A stretch of DNA of 64,000 nt from Pseudopelobacter sp964542535 (GCA_964542535.1 CAZIUE010000009.1:62001-126000); one strand, 5' to 3'; shown: positions 44,114 to 53,594, numbered from the stretch's first letter. Numbers and translations: made by a program. Notes: generated by a model not told the origin, from the sequence alone.

Positions 44114-45631
44114 ATGAACCGTCCGGAAAAACTCTCCATCCTGTTCGCCGCCTCCGAGGCCGCCCCCTTTGCCAAGGAGGGGGGACTGGGCGATGTGGTC
44201 GGCGCCCTCCCCAAGTACCTGGCGCGACGGGGACACGACGTCCGGGTGGTTATACCGCGCTACTACTGCGTCGATCGGGAAAAATTCGCCCTGCGCGCCC
44301 TCCCCGGACCCCTGGTGGTCCCCATGGGGATCATCGGCACCCAGTACTGCGCGGTCCTGGAGGGGCGTCTGCCGGGGTGCGACGTGCCGATCTACTTCCT
44401 GGAGCACGAAGGGTATTACGGCCGGACCGGCCTCTATCAGCAGGATGGCGCAGGATACCCGGACAACGACAACCGCTTCGTCTTTCTCTCCAAGGGCGCT
44501 CTTGAACTCTGCAAGATGCTGGATTTCAGACCGGACCTGATCCATGCCCACGACTGGCACACCGGAGCGGTTCCGGTCCTGCTTAACACCTCCTACCTGC
44601 ACGACCACTTCGTGGGAGATGCGGCATCGCTCCTCACCCTGCACAACATGCAGCACCAGGGCGCCTTCTACCCGGGCCTGATGGAGGTGCTCGGCATCGG
44701 CTGGAAACACTTCAACTACCTTGAACTGGAGAAGGACGACCAGGTGAACCTGCTCAAGGGAGGGATCTACCATGCCACCCTGCTCAACACGGTCAGCGCG
44801 GGGTACGCACGGGAGATCCAGACGCCGGAATTCGGCTGGGGGCTGGAAGGCGTTCTGCGCGAGCGGAGCAACGACCTTTACGGTATCCTCAACGGCGTCG
44901 ATTACGACCAGTGGAATCCGGCCAGCGACCGTTTCATCGCCGCCACCTACACAGCCCGGACCGTCAAGAACGGCAAGGCGCTCTGCAAGCACGATCTGCA
45001 GCAAACCATGGGACTGCCGCTGCGCGACGACGTACCGCTCCTGGGGGTGGTCTCCCGCATGGTCAGGCAGAAGGGGACCGACCTGCTGGCCGAGGCGATC
45101 CACCGCATCCTGGAGATGGATGTCCAGTTCGTCATGGTGGGCAACGGCGAACCCTGGTCACATTTCTATTTCGGTGATATCGCCGCCCAGCACCCGCGAA
45201 AATTCGCCTGCCACATCGGTTACAACGAAACCCTGGCCCACAAAGTGGAGGCAGGCGCCGACTTTTTCGTCATGCCATCAGCCTTCGAGCCGTGCGGCCT
45301 GAACCAGATGTACAGTCTGGCCTACGGGACCCCCCCCATCGTGCGCGCCACCGGAGGGCTGGAAGACAGCGTGGAAAATTTCGACGAGGCAACCCTCACC
45401 GGCACCGGCTTCAAATTCTGGAACCACACCAGCCAGGCACTCTTCGACACCGTCGGCTGGGCGGTCTACACCTACTACAACAACCCCCGCGGTTTGGACG
45501 CCATGCGCGCAAACGGCATGGCCCGGCGCTTTACCTGGGACAATGCGGCCCTCAGGTACGAGGAGCTGTACCGGGAAGCCATCAGGCGGCGCCGCGGCGC
45601 CGAGTACTTCCGCAACCGCTTCGGCGAATGA
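44114..45631 (+). CDS. glgA: Glycogen synthase (GT5, GlgA)
   Basis: 505 residues from ATG 44114. A GT-B glycosyltransferase with N-terminal nucleotide-sugar loop KEGGLGDVVGALP (Thr of the usual KTGGL replaced by Glu), HDWHTGAVPVLL, and C-terminal VGNGEPWSHFYF, PSAFEPCGLNQMYSLAYGT and GGLEDSVENF. It elongates alpha-1,4-glucan from ADP- or UDP-glucose. No other glycogen genes are in the window. The stop overlaps a potential ATG of the CAP gene. Confidence 0.93.
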   Translation: MNRPEKLSILFAASEAAPFAKEGGLGDVVGALPKYLARRGHDVRVVIPRYYCVDREKFALRALPGPLVVPMGIIGTQYCAVLEGRLPGCDVPIYFLEHEGYYGRTGLYQQDGAGYPDNDNRFVFLSKGALELCKMLDFRPDLIHAHDWHTGAVPVLLNTSYLHDHFVGDAASLLTLHNMQHQGAFYPGLMEVLGIGWKHFNYLELEKDDQVNLLKGGIYHATLLNTVSAGYAREIQTPEFGWGLEGVLRERSNDLYGILNGVDYDQWNPASDRFIAATYTARTVKNGKALCKHDLQQTMGLPLRDDVPLLGVVSRMVRQKGTDLLAEAIHRILEMDVQFVMVGNGEPWSHFYFGDIAAQHPRKFACHIGYNETLAHKVEAGADFFVMPSAFEPCGLNQMYSLAYGTPPIVRATGGLEDSVENFDEATLTGTGFKFWNHTSQALFDTVGWAVYTYYNNPRGLDAMRANGMARRFTWDNAALRYEELYREAIRRRRGAEYFRNRFGE

Positions 45632-46293
45632 GCGCAGCCATGCTGCGCCCCCGGAACCACTACCGACCCATGAGCAAATTCATCACCCTGATAGCCGGCA
45701 TCCTCTGCTGCCTGCTGCCGGCTCCCCAGGCACACGCCTCCCAGGCGCCGTCACCGGCCACGGTACTGGATGAGATCAACCATGCCCGCGTCAACCCCCG
45801 CGCCTATGCCACCCAGTTGCGCCACCTGCGGGACGCATTCGAGGGCACCACCTTCTCGGCACCCGGATATCCCCGGGCCGTCCAGACCCGCGAAGGGGTC
45901 GCCGCCCTGGACGAGGCGATCCGCTTCCTGGAGCGCCAGAAGCCGCTGCCGGCTCTTTCCTGGTCGCCCGGACTGGCCGCGGCTGCCCAGGAGCTGGTCC
46001 GGGAACAGAGCAGAACCGGCGGCATCGGACACACGGGCGACAACGGCGGCATGCGGGAGCGCATCTCCCGCCAGGGAAGGTGGAAGGGGCGCATCGGTGA
46101 AAATATCGCCTATGGTCCGGGCGATCCGCGCGGCATGGTCATGCAGCTGATCATCAACGACGGCGTGCCCAACCGTGGTCACCGCAAGAACATCTTTCGC
46201 CGCTCGTTCGCCGTGGCCGGTGTCTCCTGTGCCCCCCACCCCCGCTACGGAAACCTGTGCGTGATGGATTTCGCAACCAGATTCCTGGACTGA
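45628..46293 (+). CDS. Secreted CAP/SCP-domain protein (YkwD-like)
   Basis: Up to 221 residues from ATG 45628, which overlaps the glgA stop (ATGA); ATG 45670 (MSKFITLIAGILCCLLPAP) is an equally plausible start and gives a more compact signal peptide ending at AHA. The CAP domain is visible as LDEINHARVNPRAYA, GIGHTGDNGGMRERISRQGR, IGENIAYGPGDP and NRGHRKNIFR with the conserved His/Glu set. Function outside the cytoplasm is unknown. Confidence 0.85.
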   Translation: MSAAMLRPRNHYRPMSKFITLIAGILCCLLPAPQAHASQAPSPATVLDEINHARVNPRAYATQLRHLRDAFEGTTFSAPGYPRAVQTREGVAALDEAIRFLERQKPLPALSWSPGLAAAAQELVREQSRTGGIGHTGDNGGMRERISRQGRWKGRIGENIAYGPGDPRGMVMQLIINDGVPNRGHRKNIFRRSFAVAGVSCAPHPRYGNLCVMDFATRFLD

Positions 46294-46496
46294 GTACCCT
46301 GCTCCTCCAGGGACATCGTCCCGAATGAGAGGAACGCAGCCCCCCTTCCGGGAACCTGAACAGTCGGCAAGGTCAGGGCGCGACGGAAAAACCGCACATC
46401 CGACACAGGGAAACGGGCCGCTCCACGGACTGCCTCTCTCCCCCGGCCCGGTCTGCCGTTTCCAGGCCCACCGGACCGTGCTTCTGGAGCTCTTCC

Positions 46497-47897
46497 ATGC
46501 ATTCCCCTGACCTCCACCACTTCTTGCGCCTCCTGGAAAACCGGGGCGAACTGGCCGTCATCGAATCAGAGACGGACCCGCTGCTGGAGATTGCCGCCAT
46601 CACCGACCGGGTCTGCAAGGCTCCCGGCGGCGGTCGCGCGCTCCTGTTTTCCACCCCCCGGGGGTCCGCCTTCCCGGTCGCCACCAACCTGTTCGGATCG
46701 TCCCGCCGGCTCTGTCTGGCCCTGGGATTGGAGCGCCTCGACCAGCTGACCAACCGCATGACCGGCCTGCTCGACCAGATTGAAGAGCCAGCCTTCGCGA
46801 ACCTGGATCGGCAGATCTCCTGCCTGGACCGGTTCTCGCGTTTCACTCCCCGCTCCTTACCGGACAACGACCCGCTGCTGCGCCCCCAAGGCACCCCTGA
46901 CCTGGGCGCCTTCCCCTTTCTTCAGAGCTGGCCCGGCGACGGAAGCGCCGACGGCTTTTCCCGCTACATCACCCTGGGCCAGGTCCACACCCGCCACCCG
47001 GAAAGCGGTAAACAGAACTGCGGCATATACGGCGCCCAGCTGCGCGGAGCGGATCAGCTGGCCCTGCGCTGGAAACCGGGCAGCGGTGCGGCACGCCACC
47101 TGGAGGAATACCGCCTCCGGGGGGTGCATATGCCGGTGGCCATCACCCTGGGGGGGCCCCCGGCCCTGACCCTGAGCGCCCCGGTTCCCCTGCCGGGGGA
47201 CCTGGACGAGCTCACCTTCGCCGGGTTCCTGGCGTCGACCGCGCTCACCACGGTCCCCTGCCGCGACGTCCCCCTCCGGGTGGCCGGAGGGTGTGAACTG
47301 TTGATAGAGGGGTACGTGAACCCGGCTGAAACGGTGCGGGAAGGGCCCCTGGGCAACCATACCGGCACCTATTCCCCGGCCATGGACGCCAGCCTGATGC
47401 GGGTCACCGCCATCAGCCACCGTCCCAACCTGATCATCCCGGCCACGGTGGTGGGGCCGCCCCCCATGGAGGACTGCTGGATGGCACAGGTCTGGGAGCG
47501 ACTCCTGCTGGCATTCCTGAGAAAACTGGCCCCCGGCGTGGTGGAGCTCTGCTTCCCCCTACAGTGGGTCTTCCACCAGAGCGCCGTCATTTCCCTTGAA
47601 AATCCGACGCCCGCCATGGTAAGGGAAACAGCCGCGCGACTCTGGGCAACCCCCTGGTTTTCCGTCAGCCGGCTGCTGGTTTTCGTTGCCGCCGATGGGC
47701 TCCCCTCAGACCTGAGCCGTGTCGCCTGGACCGCCATCAACAGCTGCGACCTCAGTACCGACCTGTTCAGGGACGACAGCGGCCACCGCACGGCCCTGGA
47801 TGCCACCGGCTGCCGGGAACCGAGGCAGCGGATCGAACCGGACCGGGAGATATCCCTGAAAATCGCCAAACGCTGGAACGAATACGGCCTGGAATGA
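46497..47897 (+). CDS. UbiD-family prenyl-FMN-dependent decarboxylase
   Basis: 466 residues: FLRLLENRGELAVIESETDP, YITLGQVHTRHPESGKQNCG, GCELLIEGYVNPAETVREGP, then GNHTGTYSPAMDASLMRVTA and VVGPPPMEDCWMAQ. UbiD enzymes need prenyl-FMN made by UbiX, and ubiX is two genes downstream. With the UbiA gene in between, the block matches the late futalosine menaquinone genes (mqnL/mqnP/mqnM) or a ubiquinone-like set. Menaquinone is expected for this type of anaerobe, so I favour MqnL, without proof. Confidence 0.88.
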   Translation: MHSPDLHHFLRLLENRGELAVIESETDPLLEIAAITDRVCKAPGGGRALLFSTPRGSAFPVATNLFGSSRRLCLALGLERLDQLTNRMTGLLDQIEEPAFANLDRQISCLDRFSRFTPRSLPDNDPLLRPQGTPDLGAFPFLQSWPGDGSADGFSRYITLGQVHTRHPESGKQNCGIYGAQLRGADQLALRWKPGSGAARHLEEYRLRGVHMPVAITLGGPPALTLSAPVPLPGDLDELTFAGFLASTALTTVPCRDVPLRVAGGCELLIEGYVNPAETVREGPLGNHTGTYSPAMDASLMRVTAISHRPNLIIPATVVGPPPMEDCWMAQVWERLLLAFLRKLAPGVVELCFPLQWVFHQSAVISLENPTPAMVRETAARLWATPWFSVSRLLVFVAADGLPSDLSRVAWTAINSCDLSTDLFRDDSGHRTALDATGCREPRQRIEPDREISLKIAKRWNEYGLE

Positions 47898-47974
47898 ACC
47901 AGGTACCGACAGGCGGGAACCGTGGCTGGACAAGCCGAGGCGACTCCCAGCTGCCGGATCAACGGACACATGCC

Positions 47975-48850
47975 ATGACACACAAAGGACCCATCGCACA
48001 GATCACCCTGTTCCTGGAGATGATCAAATTTTCCCACACGGTCTTCGCCCTCCCCTTCGCCCTCTCCGGGGCGCTTCTGGCAGCCGGCGGCCTCCCCTCG
48101 ACCAGTCAACTGTTGTGGATCGTGCTGGCCATGGTCGGCGCCCGCACCGCAGCCATGGGACTGAACCGCCTGATCGACGCCGCCATCGACGCCCGTAACC
48201 CCCGTACCGCGGGGCGCGCCATCCCGGCCGGCCTGATCGGCAGGGGCACGACCCTGCTGTTCATCCTGGCTTCGCTGCTGCTGATGCTGGTGGCGGCGGA
48301 CCGGCTGAACCGGCTTTGCCTGTACCTTTCCCCCTTGGCGATTTTCTTCCTGGTGCTCTACTCCTACTGCAAACGTTTCACCTCCCTGGCCCATGTGGTG
48401 CTGGGACTCTGCCTCTCCGCCGCTCCCCTGGGGGCCTGGGTCGCCATCCGCGGCAGCATCGACCCTCCGGCCCTGATCCTGGGTGGTGCGGTGCTGTTCT
48501 GGGTAGCCGGCTTCGACATCCTGTACGCCCTCCAGGACCTGGAGTTCGACCGTTCCGCAGGCCTGCATTCCATCCCGGTGCGGCTGGGAGTGGAGGGGTC
48601 GCTCTGGGCCGCGCGCATCTTTCACCTGGTCATGCTGGGACTTCTGCTGGCACTGTTCTCCCTCATGCGGATGGGCCCCTGGTTCATGGCCGGCATCCTG
48701 GCAACCGCCGTCATGCTTTTCCATGAGCACTGGCTGCTACGCAGGGGGGACCTGACCAAACTGGACGCTGCCTTCTTCACCATGAACGGCTACATCAGCC
48801 TGGTACTCCTGCTGAGCACGGCAGCCGAGGTACTGGGGGGGGTTCCATGA
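47975..48850 (+). CDS. UbiA-family prenyltransferase (probably menaquinone, MqnP-like)
   Basis: 291 residues from ATG 47975; an in-frame ATG 47894 overlapping the ubiD stop would add 27 polar residues. It is an integral membrane protein with about eight helices. The Asp-rich motifs are GLNRLIDAAIDARNPRTAGR and QDLEFDRSAGLHSIPVRLG. The NRxxDxxxDxxNPRT form is seen in the putative 4-hydroxybenzoate/1,4-dihydroxy-6-naphthoate prenyltransferases. It attaches the polyprenyl chain to the quinone head group at the membrane. Confidence 0.9.
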   Translation: MTHKGPIAQITLFLEMIKFSHTVFALPFALSGALLAAGGLPSTSQLLWIVLAMVGARTAAMGLNRLIDAAIDARNPRTAGRAIPAGLIGRGTTLLFILASLLLMLVAADRLNRLCLYLSPLAIFFLVLYSYCKRFTSLAHVVLGLCLSAAPLGAWVAIRGSIDPPALILGGAVLFWVAGFDILYALQDLEFDRSAGLHSIPVRLGVEGSLWAARIFHLVMLGLLLALFSLMRMGPWFMAGILATAVMLFHEHWLLRRGDLTKLDAAFFTMNGYISLVLLLSTAAEVLGGVP

Positions 48851-49476
48851 AACGGCACCGGATCCTGTTGGCCCTGTGCGGCGCCTCCGGCGCCATCTAC
48901 GGCCTGCGGCTGGCCGCCGAGCTGGCCGCACGGGGCGTGGACCTGACCCTCACCGCCACCGCCAGCGGCCAGCTGGTCTGCCGGGAAGAGACCGGCCTGG
49001 ATCTGTCCGGTGAGCCGTCTGCGGCGGCACTGCGCCTTGCCGGGCACCTGGGCCTGGACAAGCCCATTGCGGTGGTGGCGCCGGACGATCTGTTCTTCGC
49101 CTCTGCCAGCGGCTCGGCAGCCCCGGACACCATGATCGTCTGTCCGTGCAGCATGGGAACCCTGGCCCGCATCGCCGCCGGCATCTCCGGCAACCTGATC
49201 GAGCGCAGCGCCGACGTTATGCTCAAGGAGCGCCGCCCGCTGCTGCTGGTGCCGCGGGAGACCCCCTTAAACGAGATCCACCTGGAAAACATGCTCAGGC
49301 TGTCCCGGGCCGGGGCGCGCATCATCCCGGCCATGCCGGCCTTCTACCACCGGCCGCGCGGGCTGAACGACATGATCGATTTTGTGGTGGGAAAGATTCT
49401 GGATCAGGCGGGAGTGGACAACAACCTCTACCGCAGGTGGTCGGAGGAGGAGGGGCTTCCCACGGGAAGCCCCTGA
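48847..49476 (+). CDS. ubiX: Flavin prenyltransferase UbiX
   Basis: 209 residues; ATG overlaps the ubiA stop (ATGA). A flavodoxin-like fold with LALCGASGAIYGLRLAAELA, the FASASGSAAPDTMIVCPCSM block, AAGISGNLIERSADVMLKER and RPLLLVPRETPLNEIHLENM. It makes prenyl-FMN from FMN and dimethylallyl phosphate for UbiD. A perfect hairpin GGGGCTTCCC/GGGAAGCCCC (49452-49473) is built into its last codons and stops just before TGA. Confidence 0.95.
   Translation: MKRHRILLALCGASGAIYGLRLAAELAARGVDLTLTATASGQLVCREETGLDLSGEPSAAALRLAGHLGLDKPIAVVAPDDLFFASASGSAAPDTMIVCPCSMGTLARIAAGISGNLIERSADVMLKERRPLLLVPRETPLNEIHLENMLRLSRAGARIIPAMPAFYHRPRGLNDMIDFVVGKILDQAGVDNNLYRRWSEEEGLPTGSP
49452..49473. terminator. Hairpin overlapping the ubiX stop
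   Basis: GGGGCTTCCC pairs with GGGAAGCCCC around a 2-base loop. There is no T-run. It lies between convergent ubiX and the kinase-like gene (stop at 49498). Confidence 0.5.
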
Positions 49477-49497
49477 CAATCTCCATCCAGGGCGGGT

Positions 49498-50202
49498 TCA
49501 GGCTTCCAGCACAAACTCCATGATGGTGCGGGCGATCTTCCCGGTACCGTTCAGGTCGTTGTTGATCAGCAGATGGTACACGCTGGGATCACCGGCATCC
49601 CGATCCAGGAAGTCGCGGATGAAACGGTCCCGCTGGCGCTGGTGCTGCACGATCATCTTCCGCGCCTCCTCGGGAGAGATTTCCAGCCGGCGGCAGATGG
49701 AGGCCTGCTTGAACTCTTCCGAGGCGAACAGCCGGAAATGCCGGCAGTTCTTGAGCTCCTGGGTCACGTAGGCTCCGCCGCGCCCCATCAGGATCACGTT
49801 CCCCTCCGCGGCAAGAACCACGATATGCTCGCAGAGCAGCTGGAAGCACTCCTTGTCGCTCTTCCAGTGGGGCGAGAAGGTGGCGAACATCTCATCCAGG
49901 AAGGTCGGCTTTTCCCCCAGCCTCCCCAGGATATCCTCGGACAGATCGTGCCTGCGTCCCACCTCCTGCAACAGCTCCTTGTCCATCACCAGCCAGGTCT
50001 CGCCGGTTTTCTCCTCCAGCATCCCCTGCAGGCGCTCCACCACCGGATACGCCTCGCAGCCGAATTCGCGGGACAGGGTAATGGTGGGACGGGGTTTTCT
50101 GGTCATGGTCCGCGACCTGTTCACCTGCTCCATGCGGCGGTTGTACTCCAGCAGGGAACCGATGCGTTTTTCCACTGACGGGATAAGCGTCTTTTCCAGC
50201 AT
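49498..50202 (-). CDS. Cytidylate kinase-like family protein
   Basis: 234 residues. The cytidylate-kinase-like domain begins with TITLSREFGCEAYPVVERLQ and continues with VMDKELLQEVGRRHDLSEDI, VILMGRGGAYVTQELKNC, FRLFASEEFKQASICRRLE and KMIVQHQRQRDRFIRDFL. A classical GxxGxGK P-loop is not obvious, as is usual for this subfamily. The N-terminal 40 residues are an extra helical arm. The substrate is unknown. Confidence 0.82.
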   Translation of the reverse strand: MLEKTLIPSVEKRIGSLLEYNRRMEQVNRSRTMTRKPRPTITLSREFGCEAYPVVERLQGMLEEKTGETWLVMDKELLQEVGRRHDLSEDILGRLGEKPTFLDEMFATFSPHWKSDKECFQLLCEHIVVLAAEGNVILMGRGGAYVTQELKNCRHFRLFASEEFKQASICRRLEISPEEARKMIVQHQRQRDRFIRDFLDRDAGDPSVYHLLINNDLNGTGKIARTIMEFVLEA

Positions 50203-50374
50203 GACATTCCTCCTGCCATAGGCGTTCAGAGAGACCCTGATACTATATCACCCTTTTCACGCCCTGCCGGCCCTTCCCACCGGAAAGACAAGCGTGTTGA
50301 CACGCTTCCGGCGGCGATGTATACCATCGAAACCGCCACCCCTTCTCCCATTCCACCCAAGGAGCACCGAGCAC

Positions 50375-50665
50375 ATGGTCACCCACATCGTCTTCTTCAA
50401 GCTGTCTGAACCGACCCCCGAGAATATCGCCACAGTCCGGCAAAAGCTGCTCAGCATGCAGGGCAAGATCCCTCAGTTGCGCCATCTGGAGGCAGGCATC
50501 GATTTCATCCGCTCGGAGCGATCCTACGATGTCGCTCTGGTGACGAAATTCGACTCCCGCGACGACCTCCAGGCCTACCAGGTCCATCCCTACCACGCCG
50601 GTGAAGTAATCCCGCTGATGAGGTCCTCCTGCTCGTCCATCGTTGCGGTGGACTACGAGAGCTGA
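50375..50665 (+). CDS. Dabb-family (stress-responsive A/B barrel) protein
   Basis: 96 residues from ATG 50375 with AAGGAG upstream. A dimeric alpha-beta barrel: MVTHIVFFKLSEPTPENIAT, MQGKIPQLRHLEAGIDFIRS, DVALVTKFDSRDDLQAYQVH and AGEVIPLMRSSCSSIVAVDY. Members have varied or unknown activities. It is monocistronic-looking, followed by the CoA-transferase promoter region. Confidence 0.9.
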   Translation: MVTHIVFFKLSEPTPENIATVRQKLLSMQGKIPQLRHLEAGIDFIRSERSYDVALVTKFDSRDDLQAYQVHPYHAGEVIPLMRSSCSSIVAVDYES

Positions 50666-50748
50666 GGCAGGACCAGACCACATTTCACGCACCATTTCAG
50701 CCCCTTATGCCGTCCATCGGTGCCGTTTGTCCGCTGCGCGCGGCATAG

Positions 50749-50784
50749 TTTTAGCTTGACTAAAAACGTCCGGTTGCGTAAGAT
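50749..50784 (+). promoter_or_regulatory. CoA-transferase promoter with overlapping palindrome
   Basis: TTGACT (50756-50761), 17-bp spacer, TAAGAT (50779-50784). The -35 lies inside TTTTAG-CTTGA-CTAAAA (50749-50765), a perfect inverted repeat. The same TTTTAGCTTGACT string precedes the cold-shock gene at 53558-53570. The leader to the ATG is about 135 nt. Confidence 0.75.
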
Positions 50785-50924
50785 TCCGTGTTGGCCGTGG
50801 GCATGGGCCGCATCAGCGCAACCCACTGAATAGGTTGATTTTTTAGACACACCCCGGCGCCACAATTCTTATGTTGTACGGCATCTGTCCGTGGACACAT
50901 ATCCATTCTATCAGGAGGAAGAAA

Positions 50925-52520
50925 ATGTCTGAGTACGGCACGCTGCAGGACCGTGTACGCTGCAAGTCCCTTTTGAGCAAGCTCGTTCCGGTTGAGGAGA
51001 CCTTCCAGTACTTGAAGGACGGCATGAATCTTGGCTGGTCCGGATTTACCCCTGCCGGCTATCCCAAGGCGATCCCTATCGCATTCGCCGACCACGTGGA
51101 GAAGAACAACCTCCAGGGCAAGATGAGATTCAACCTGTTCATCGGCGCCTCGGTCGGCGCAGAGACCGAAGACCGCTGGGCCTCTCTGAACATGATCGAC
51201 CGCCGCTGGCCGTACCAGACCGGCAAGAACATCGCCGCCGGCATCAACGAAGGCCGCATCCGCATGGGCGACAAGCACCTCTCCATGTTCGCCCAGGATC
51301 TGGGCTACGGTTTCTATACCAAGGACTCCCCCACCGGCAGGCTTGACCTGGCTCTGATCGAAGTCAGCGCCATCACCGAAGAGGGTGGCCTGATCCTGGG
51401 CACCTCCTGCGGCGCGGTCCCCGAAATCCTGATGATGGCCGACAAGATCATCCTGGAAGTCAACACCGCCATGCCCTGCCTGGAAGGGATCCACGACATC
51501 GTGGTCAACAAGACCCCCCCCAACCGGGAAGTGCTCAACATCACCAAGGCCAACTCCCGCATCGGCACCACCTACGTCCCCTGCGACCTGAGCAAGGTCA
51601 TCGCCATCGTCGAATCCAAGCACACCGACAAGGGTCGCGCCTTCGCCGACTCGGACGAGTCCTCCGATGCCATCGCCGCTCACATCATGGATTTCCTCTC
51701 CAACGAAGTGAAAATGGGCCGTCTGCCCAAGAACCTGCTGCCGATCCAGTCGGGCGTCGGTTCCATCGCCAACGCCGTCGTGGGCGGCCTGGCCAAGGGT
51801 CCCTTCTACAACCTGAGCGTGTACACCGAAGTGCTCCAGGACTCCATGCTGGACCTGTTCGACTCCGGCCGCCTGGACTGCGCCTCCTCCTGCTCCCTCT
51901 CCCTGTCCGAGAAGGAAGGTTTCCCGCGCTTCATCGCCAACATGGACAAGTATTTCGACAAGATCACCCTGCGTCCGCTCTCCATCGCCAACCATCCGGA
52001 GCCGATCCGTCGTCTGGGCGTCATCGCCATGAACACGCCGGTGGAGATCGACATCTACTGCCACGCCAACTCCACCCTGGTGGGCGGAACCCGCATGATC
52101 AACGGCATCGGCGGTTCCGGCGACTTCCTGCGCAACGGCTACCTGAAGATCATGCACACCCCGTCGTCACGTCCCTCCAAGACCGACCCGACCGGCATCA
52201 CCTGCGTAGTGCCCCACTGCTCCCACATCGACCACACCGAGCACGACCTGGACTGCGTGGTCACCGAGCAGGGTCTGGCCGACTGCCGCGGCATGGCTCC
52301 GAGGGACCGCGCCAAGCTGATCATCGAGAAGTGCGCACACCCTGACTACAAGCCGATCCTGACCGAATACCTGGAGATCGCCACCGCCGACTGCCTCAAG
52401 CGCAAGGTTGCCCACCAGCCGCAGCTGTGGGACCGCGCCTTCAAGATGCAGCTCAACCTGGCCCAGAACGGCACCATGAAAATCAAGAACTGGGACATGA
52501 AGATCGACCTCTGCGAATAG
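50925..52520 (+). CDS. Acetyl-CoA hydrolase/transferase family protein (succinyl-CoA:acetate CoA-transferase type)
   Basis: 531 residues from ATG 50925 (AGGAGGA upstream). Family blocks are DGMNLGWSGFTPAGYPKAIP, NEGRIRMGDKHLSMFAQDLG, LIEVSAITEEGGLILGTSCG, the GIGSI-like QSGVGSIANAVVGGLAKGP and GIGGSGDFLRNGYLKIMHTP. Such enzymes transfer CoA between succinyl-CoA and acetate or propionate and are central in acetate oxidation or propionate fermentation. It has its own strong promoter and a 20-bp terminator. The codon bias looks strong, as in nifJ, suggesting high expression. Confidence 0.93.
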   Translation: MSEYGTLQDRVRCKSLLSKLVPVEETFQYLKDGMNLGWSGFTPAGYPKAIPIAFADHVEKNNLQGKMRFNLFIGASVGAETEDRWASLNMIDRRWPYQTGKNIAAGINEGRIRMGDKHLSMFAQDLGYGFYTKDSPTGRLDLALIEVSAITEEGGLILGTSCGAVPEILMMADKIILEVNTAMPCLEGIHDIVVNKTPPNREVLNITKANSRIGTTYVPCDLSKVIAIVESKHTDKGRAFADSDESSDAIAAHIMDFLSNEVKMGRLPKNLLPIQSGVGSIANAVVGGLAKGPFYNLSVYTEVLQDSMLDLFDSGRLDCASSCSLSLSEKEGFPRFIANMDKYFDKITLRPLSIANHPEPIRRLGVIAMNTPVEIDIYCHANSTLVGGTRMINGIGGSGDFLRNGYLKIMHTPSSRPSKTDPTGITCVVPHCSHIDHTEHDLDCVVTEQGLADCRGMAPRDRAKLIIEKCAHPDYKPILTEYLEIATADCLKRKVAHQPQLWDRAFKMQLNLAQNGTMKIKNWDMKIDLCE

Positions 52521-52542
52521 TCGTTTCATTTTCGCAGTGCAT

Positions 52543-52588
52543 AACGACCAACGCCCCGCCGGGAAACCGGCGGGGCGTTGGTCGTTTC
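52543..52588. terminator. 20-bp hairpin after the CoA-transferase gene
   Basis: AACGACCAACGCCCCGCCGG (52543-52562) pairs perfectly with 52567-52586 around a GAAA tetraloop. TTT follows. It also insulates the convergent exonuclease gene. Confidence 0.9.
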
Positions 52589-52671
52589 AGGGGCGGGATT
52601 TCAATGAAACCAAAAGGATCGATCATCAGAAGACGACGCGGACGAGATCGGACGGCCACAGGGGACCGCTC

Positions 52672-53184
52672 CTACGGTTGGTTCATCGCCAGCCAGACCC
52701 GCGCGGTCAGGCGGGCGTCACCCAGAGCCCGGTGCAGACGACACTCATCCGGGATACCCCCCAGCAGATGCCGGGCCAGCGCCTCCAGGCGGTGGCTCAG
52801 CAGGTGGGGGAAACGGCTGCGACTCAGCCTGAGGGTACAGTGGGAACGGTTGGCAAGCGGCAGCCCCAGAAGGGCCAGCTCGTGACGGATGAAACGCAGG
52901 TCGAAGGGGGCGTTGTGGGCGATGAGCACACTCCGTCCCACGAAAGCAAGAAAGTCACGCCACACCTTCTCCGGCCCCGGCGCACCCCGCAGCATGGCAG
53001 CGGTGATGCCATGCACGCTCCCGGCAGCGGGATGAATGGTGCAGCCAACCCGTATCAGGCTGGAAAATTCATCCACGACCTCCCCGCGCGCAAGCGCCAC
53101 GGCCCCGACTTCGATCACTCTCGCTCCCCGTTGGGGGGAGAGTCCGCTGGTCTCCACGTCCACAACGACATGACGCGATTGCAT
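52672..53184 (-). CDS. DEDDh 3'-5' exonuclease (DnaQ/RNase T-like)
   Basis: 170 residues comprising one exonuclease domain: VVVDVETSGLSPQRGARVIE (Asp, Glu), HNAPFDLRFIRHEL (Asp) and ECRLHRALGDARLTARVW (His, Asp), which together give the DEDDh set. It resembles free-standing epsilon-like proofreading or structure-trimming nucleases. It has no polymerase-interacting tail and no neighbour that hints at a specific process. Confidence 0.9.
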   Translation of the reverse strand: MQSRHVVVDVETSGLSPQRGARVIEVGAVALARGEVVDEFSSLIRVGCTIHPAAGSVHGITAAMLRGAPGPEKVWRDFLAFVGRSVLIAHNAPFDLRFIRHELALLGLPLANRSHCTLRLSRSRFPHLLSHRLEALARHLLGGIPDECRLHRALGDARLTARVWLAMNQP

Positions 53185-53555
53185 TGATGAGACCTCCTGA
53201 TGGTTGTGCCTGTCGTGTCACGGGAACACGCAGGAGAGACACGGCCCCGACAGAGACTCCGTGAAAAGGGATGCGGAGAAACAGTCGGAGCATCTGGAGG
53301 AACCTGGGTACACGAGCTGGCGGACAACTACGGAACCCAGCCCAGAGAATGATTTCTACCCCAAAAGCCAATGACGCCTGTACGTTATAATTCTCCATCA
53401 GGCTATGAACCGCCGCCTCCGCTCACCATGCAGGATGATAGCATACCAATATGCGGTAGTGCTTATACAATTTTCCCCGGTCTCGACGGAATGTAGTTCG
53501 TGAAAGATACTTGTTAGTACGAGGAGTGCGGATTTTTTTATTTTTCCATATTTCC
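53185..53555. other. Intergenic region between divergent exonuclease and cold-shock genes
   Basis: About 370 bp with no supported gene. Base composition shifts from G+C-rich to AT-rich toward 53530, where the cold-shock promoter begins. No repeat or RNA signature was recognised. Confidence 0.5.
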
Positions 53556-53594
53556 TTTTTTAGCTTGACTCTAACCGCACAAAGCAATTAGTGT
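53556..53594 (+). promoter_or_regulatory. Cold-shock gene promoter
   Basis: TTTTTTAGCTTGACT (53556-53570) supplies a T-rich upstream element and the -35 TTGACT. The -10 is weak (TAGTGT after 18 bp). A leader of about 60 nt follows. It shares TTTTAGCTTGACT with the CoA-transferase promoter. Confidence 0.5.

Noticed and set aside
50760..52157. 465-residue minus-strand frame opposite the CoA transferase
   Set aside because: Composition (Gly/Val/Asp-rich) is a shadow of the coding strand, and the sense strand has clear family motifs, promoter and terminator.
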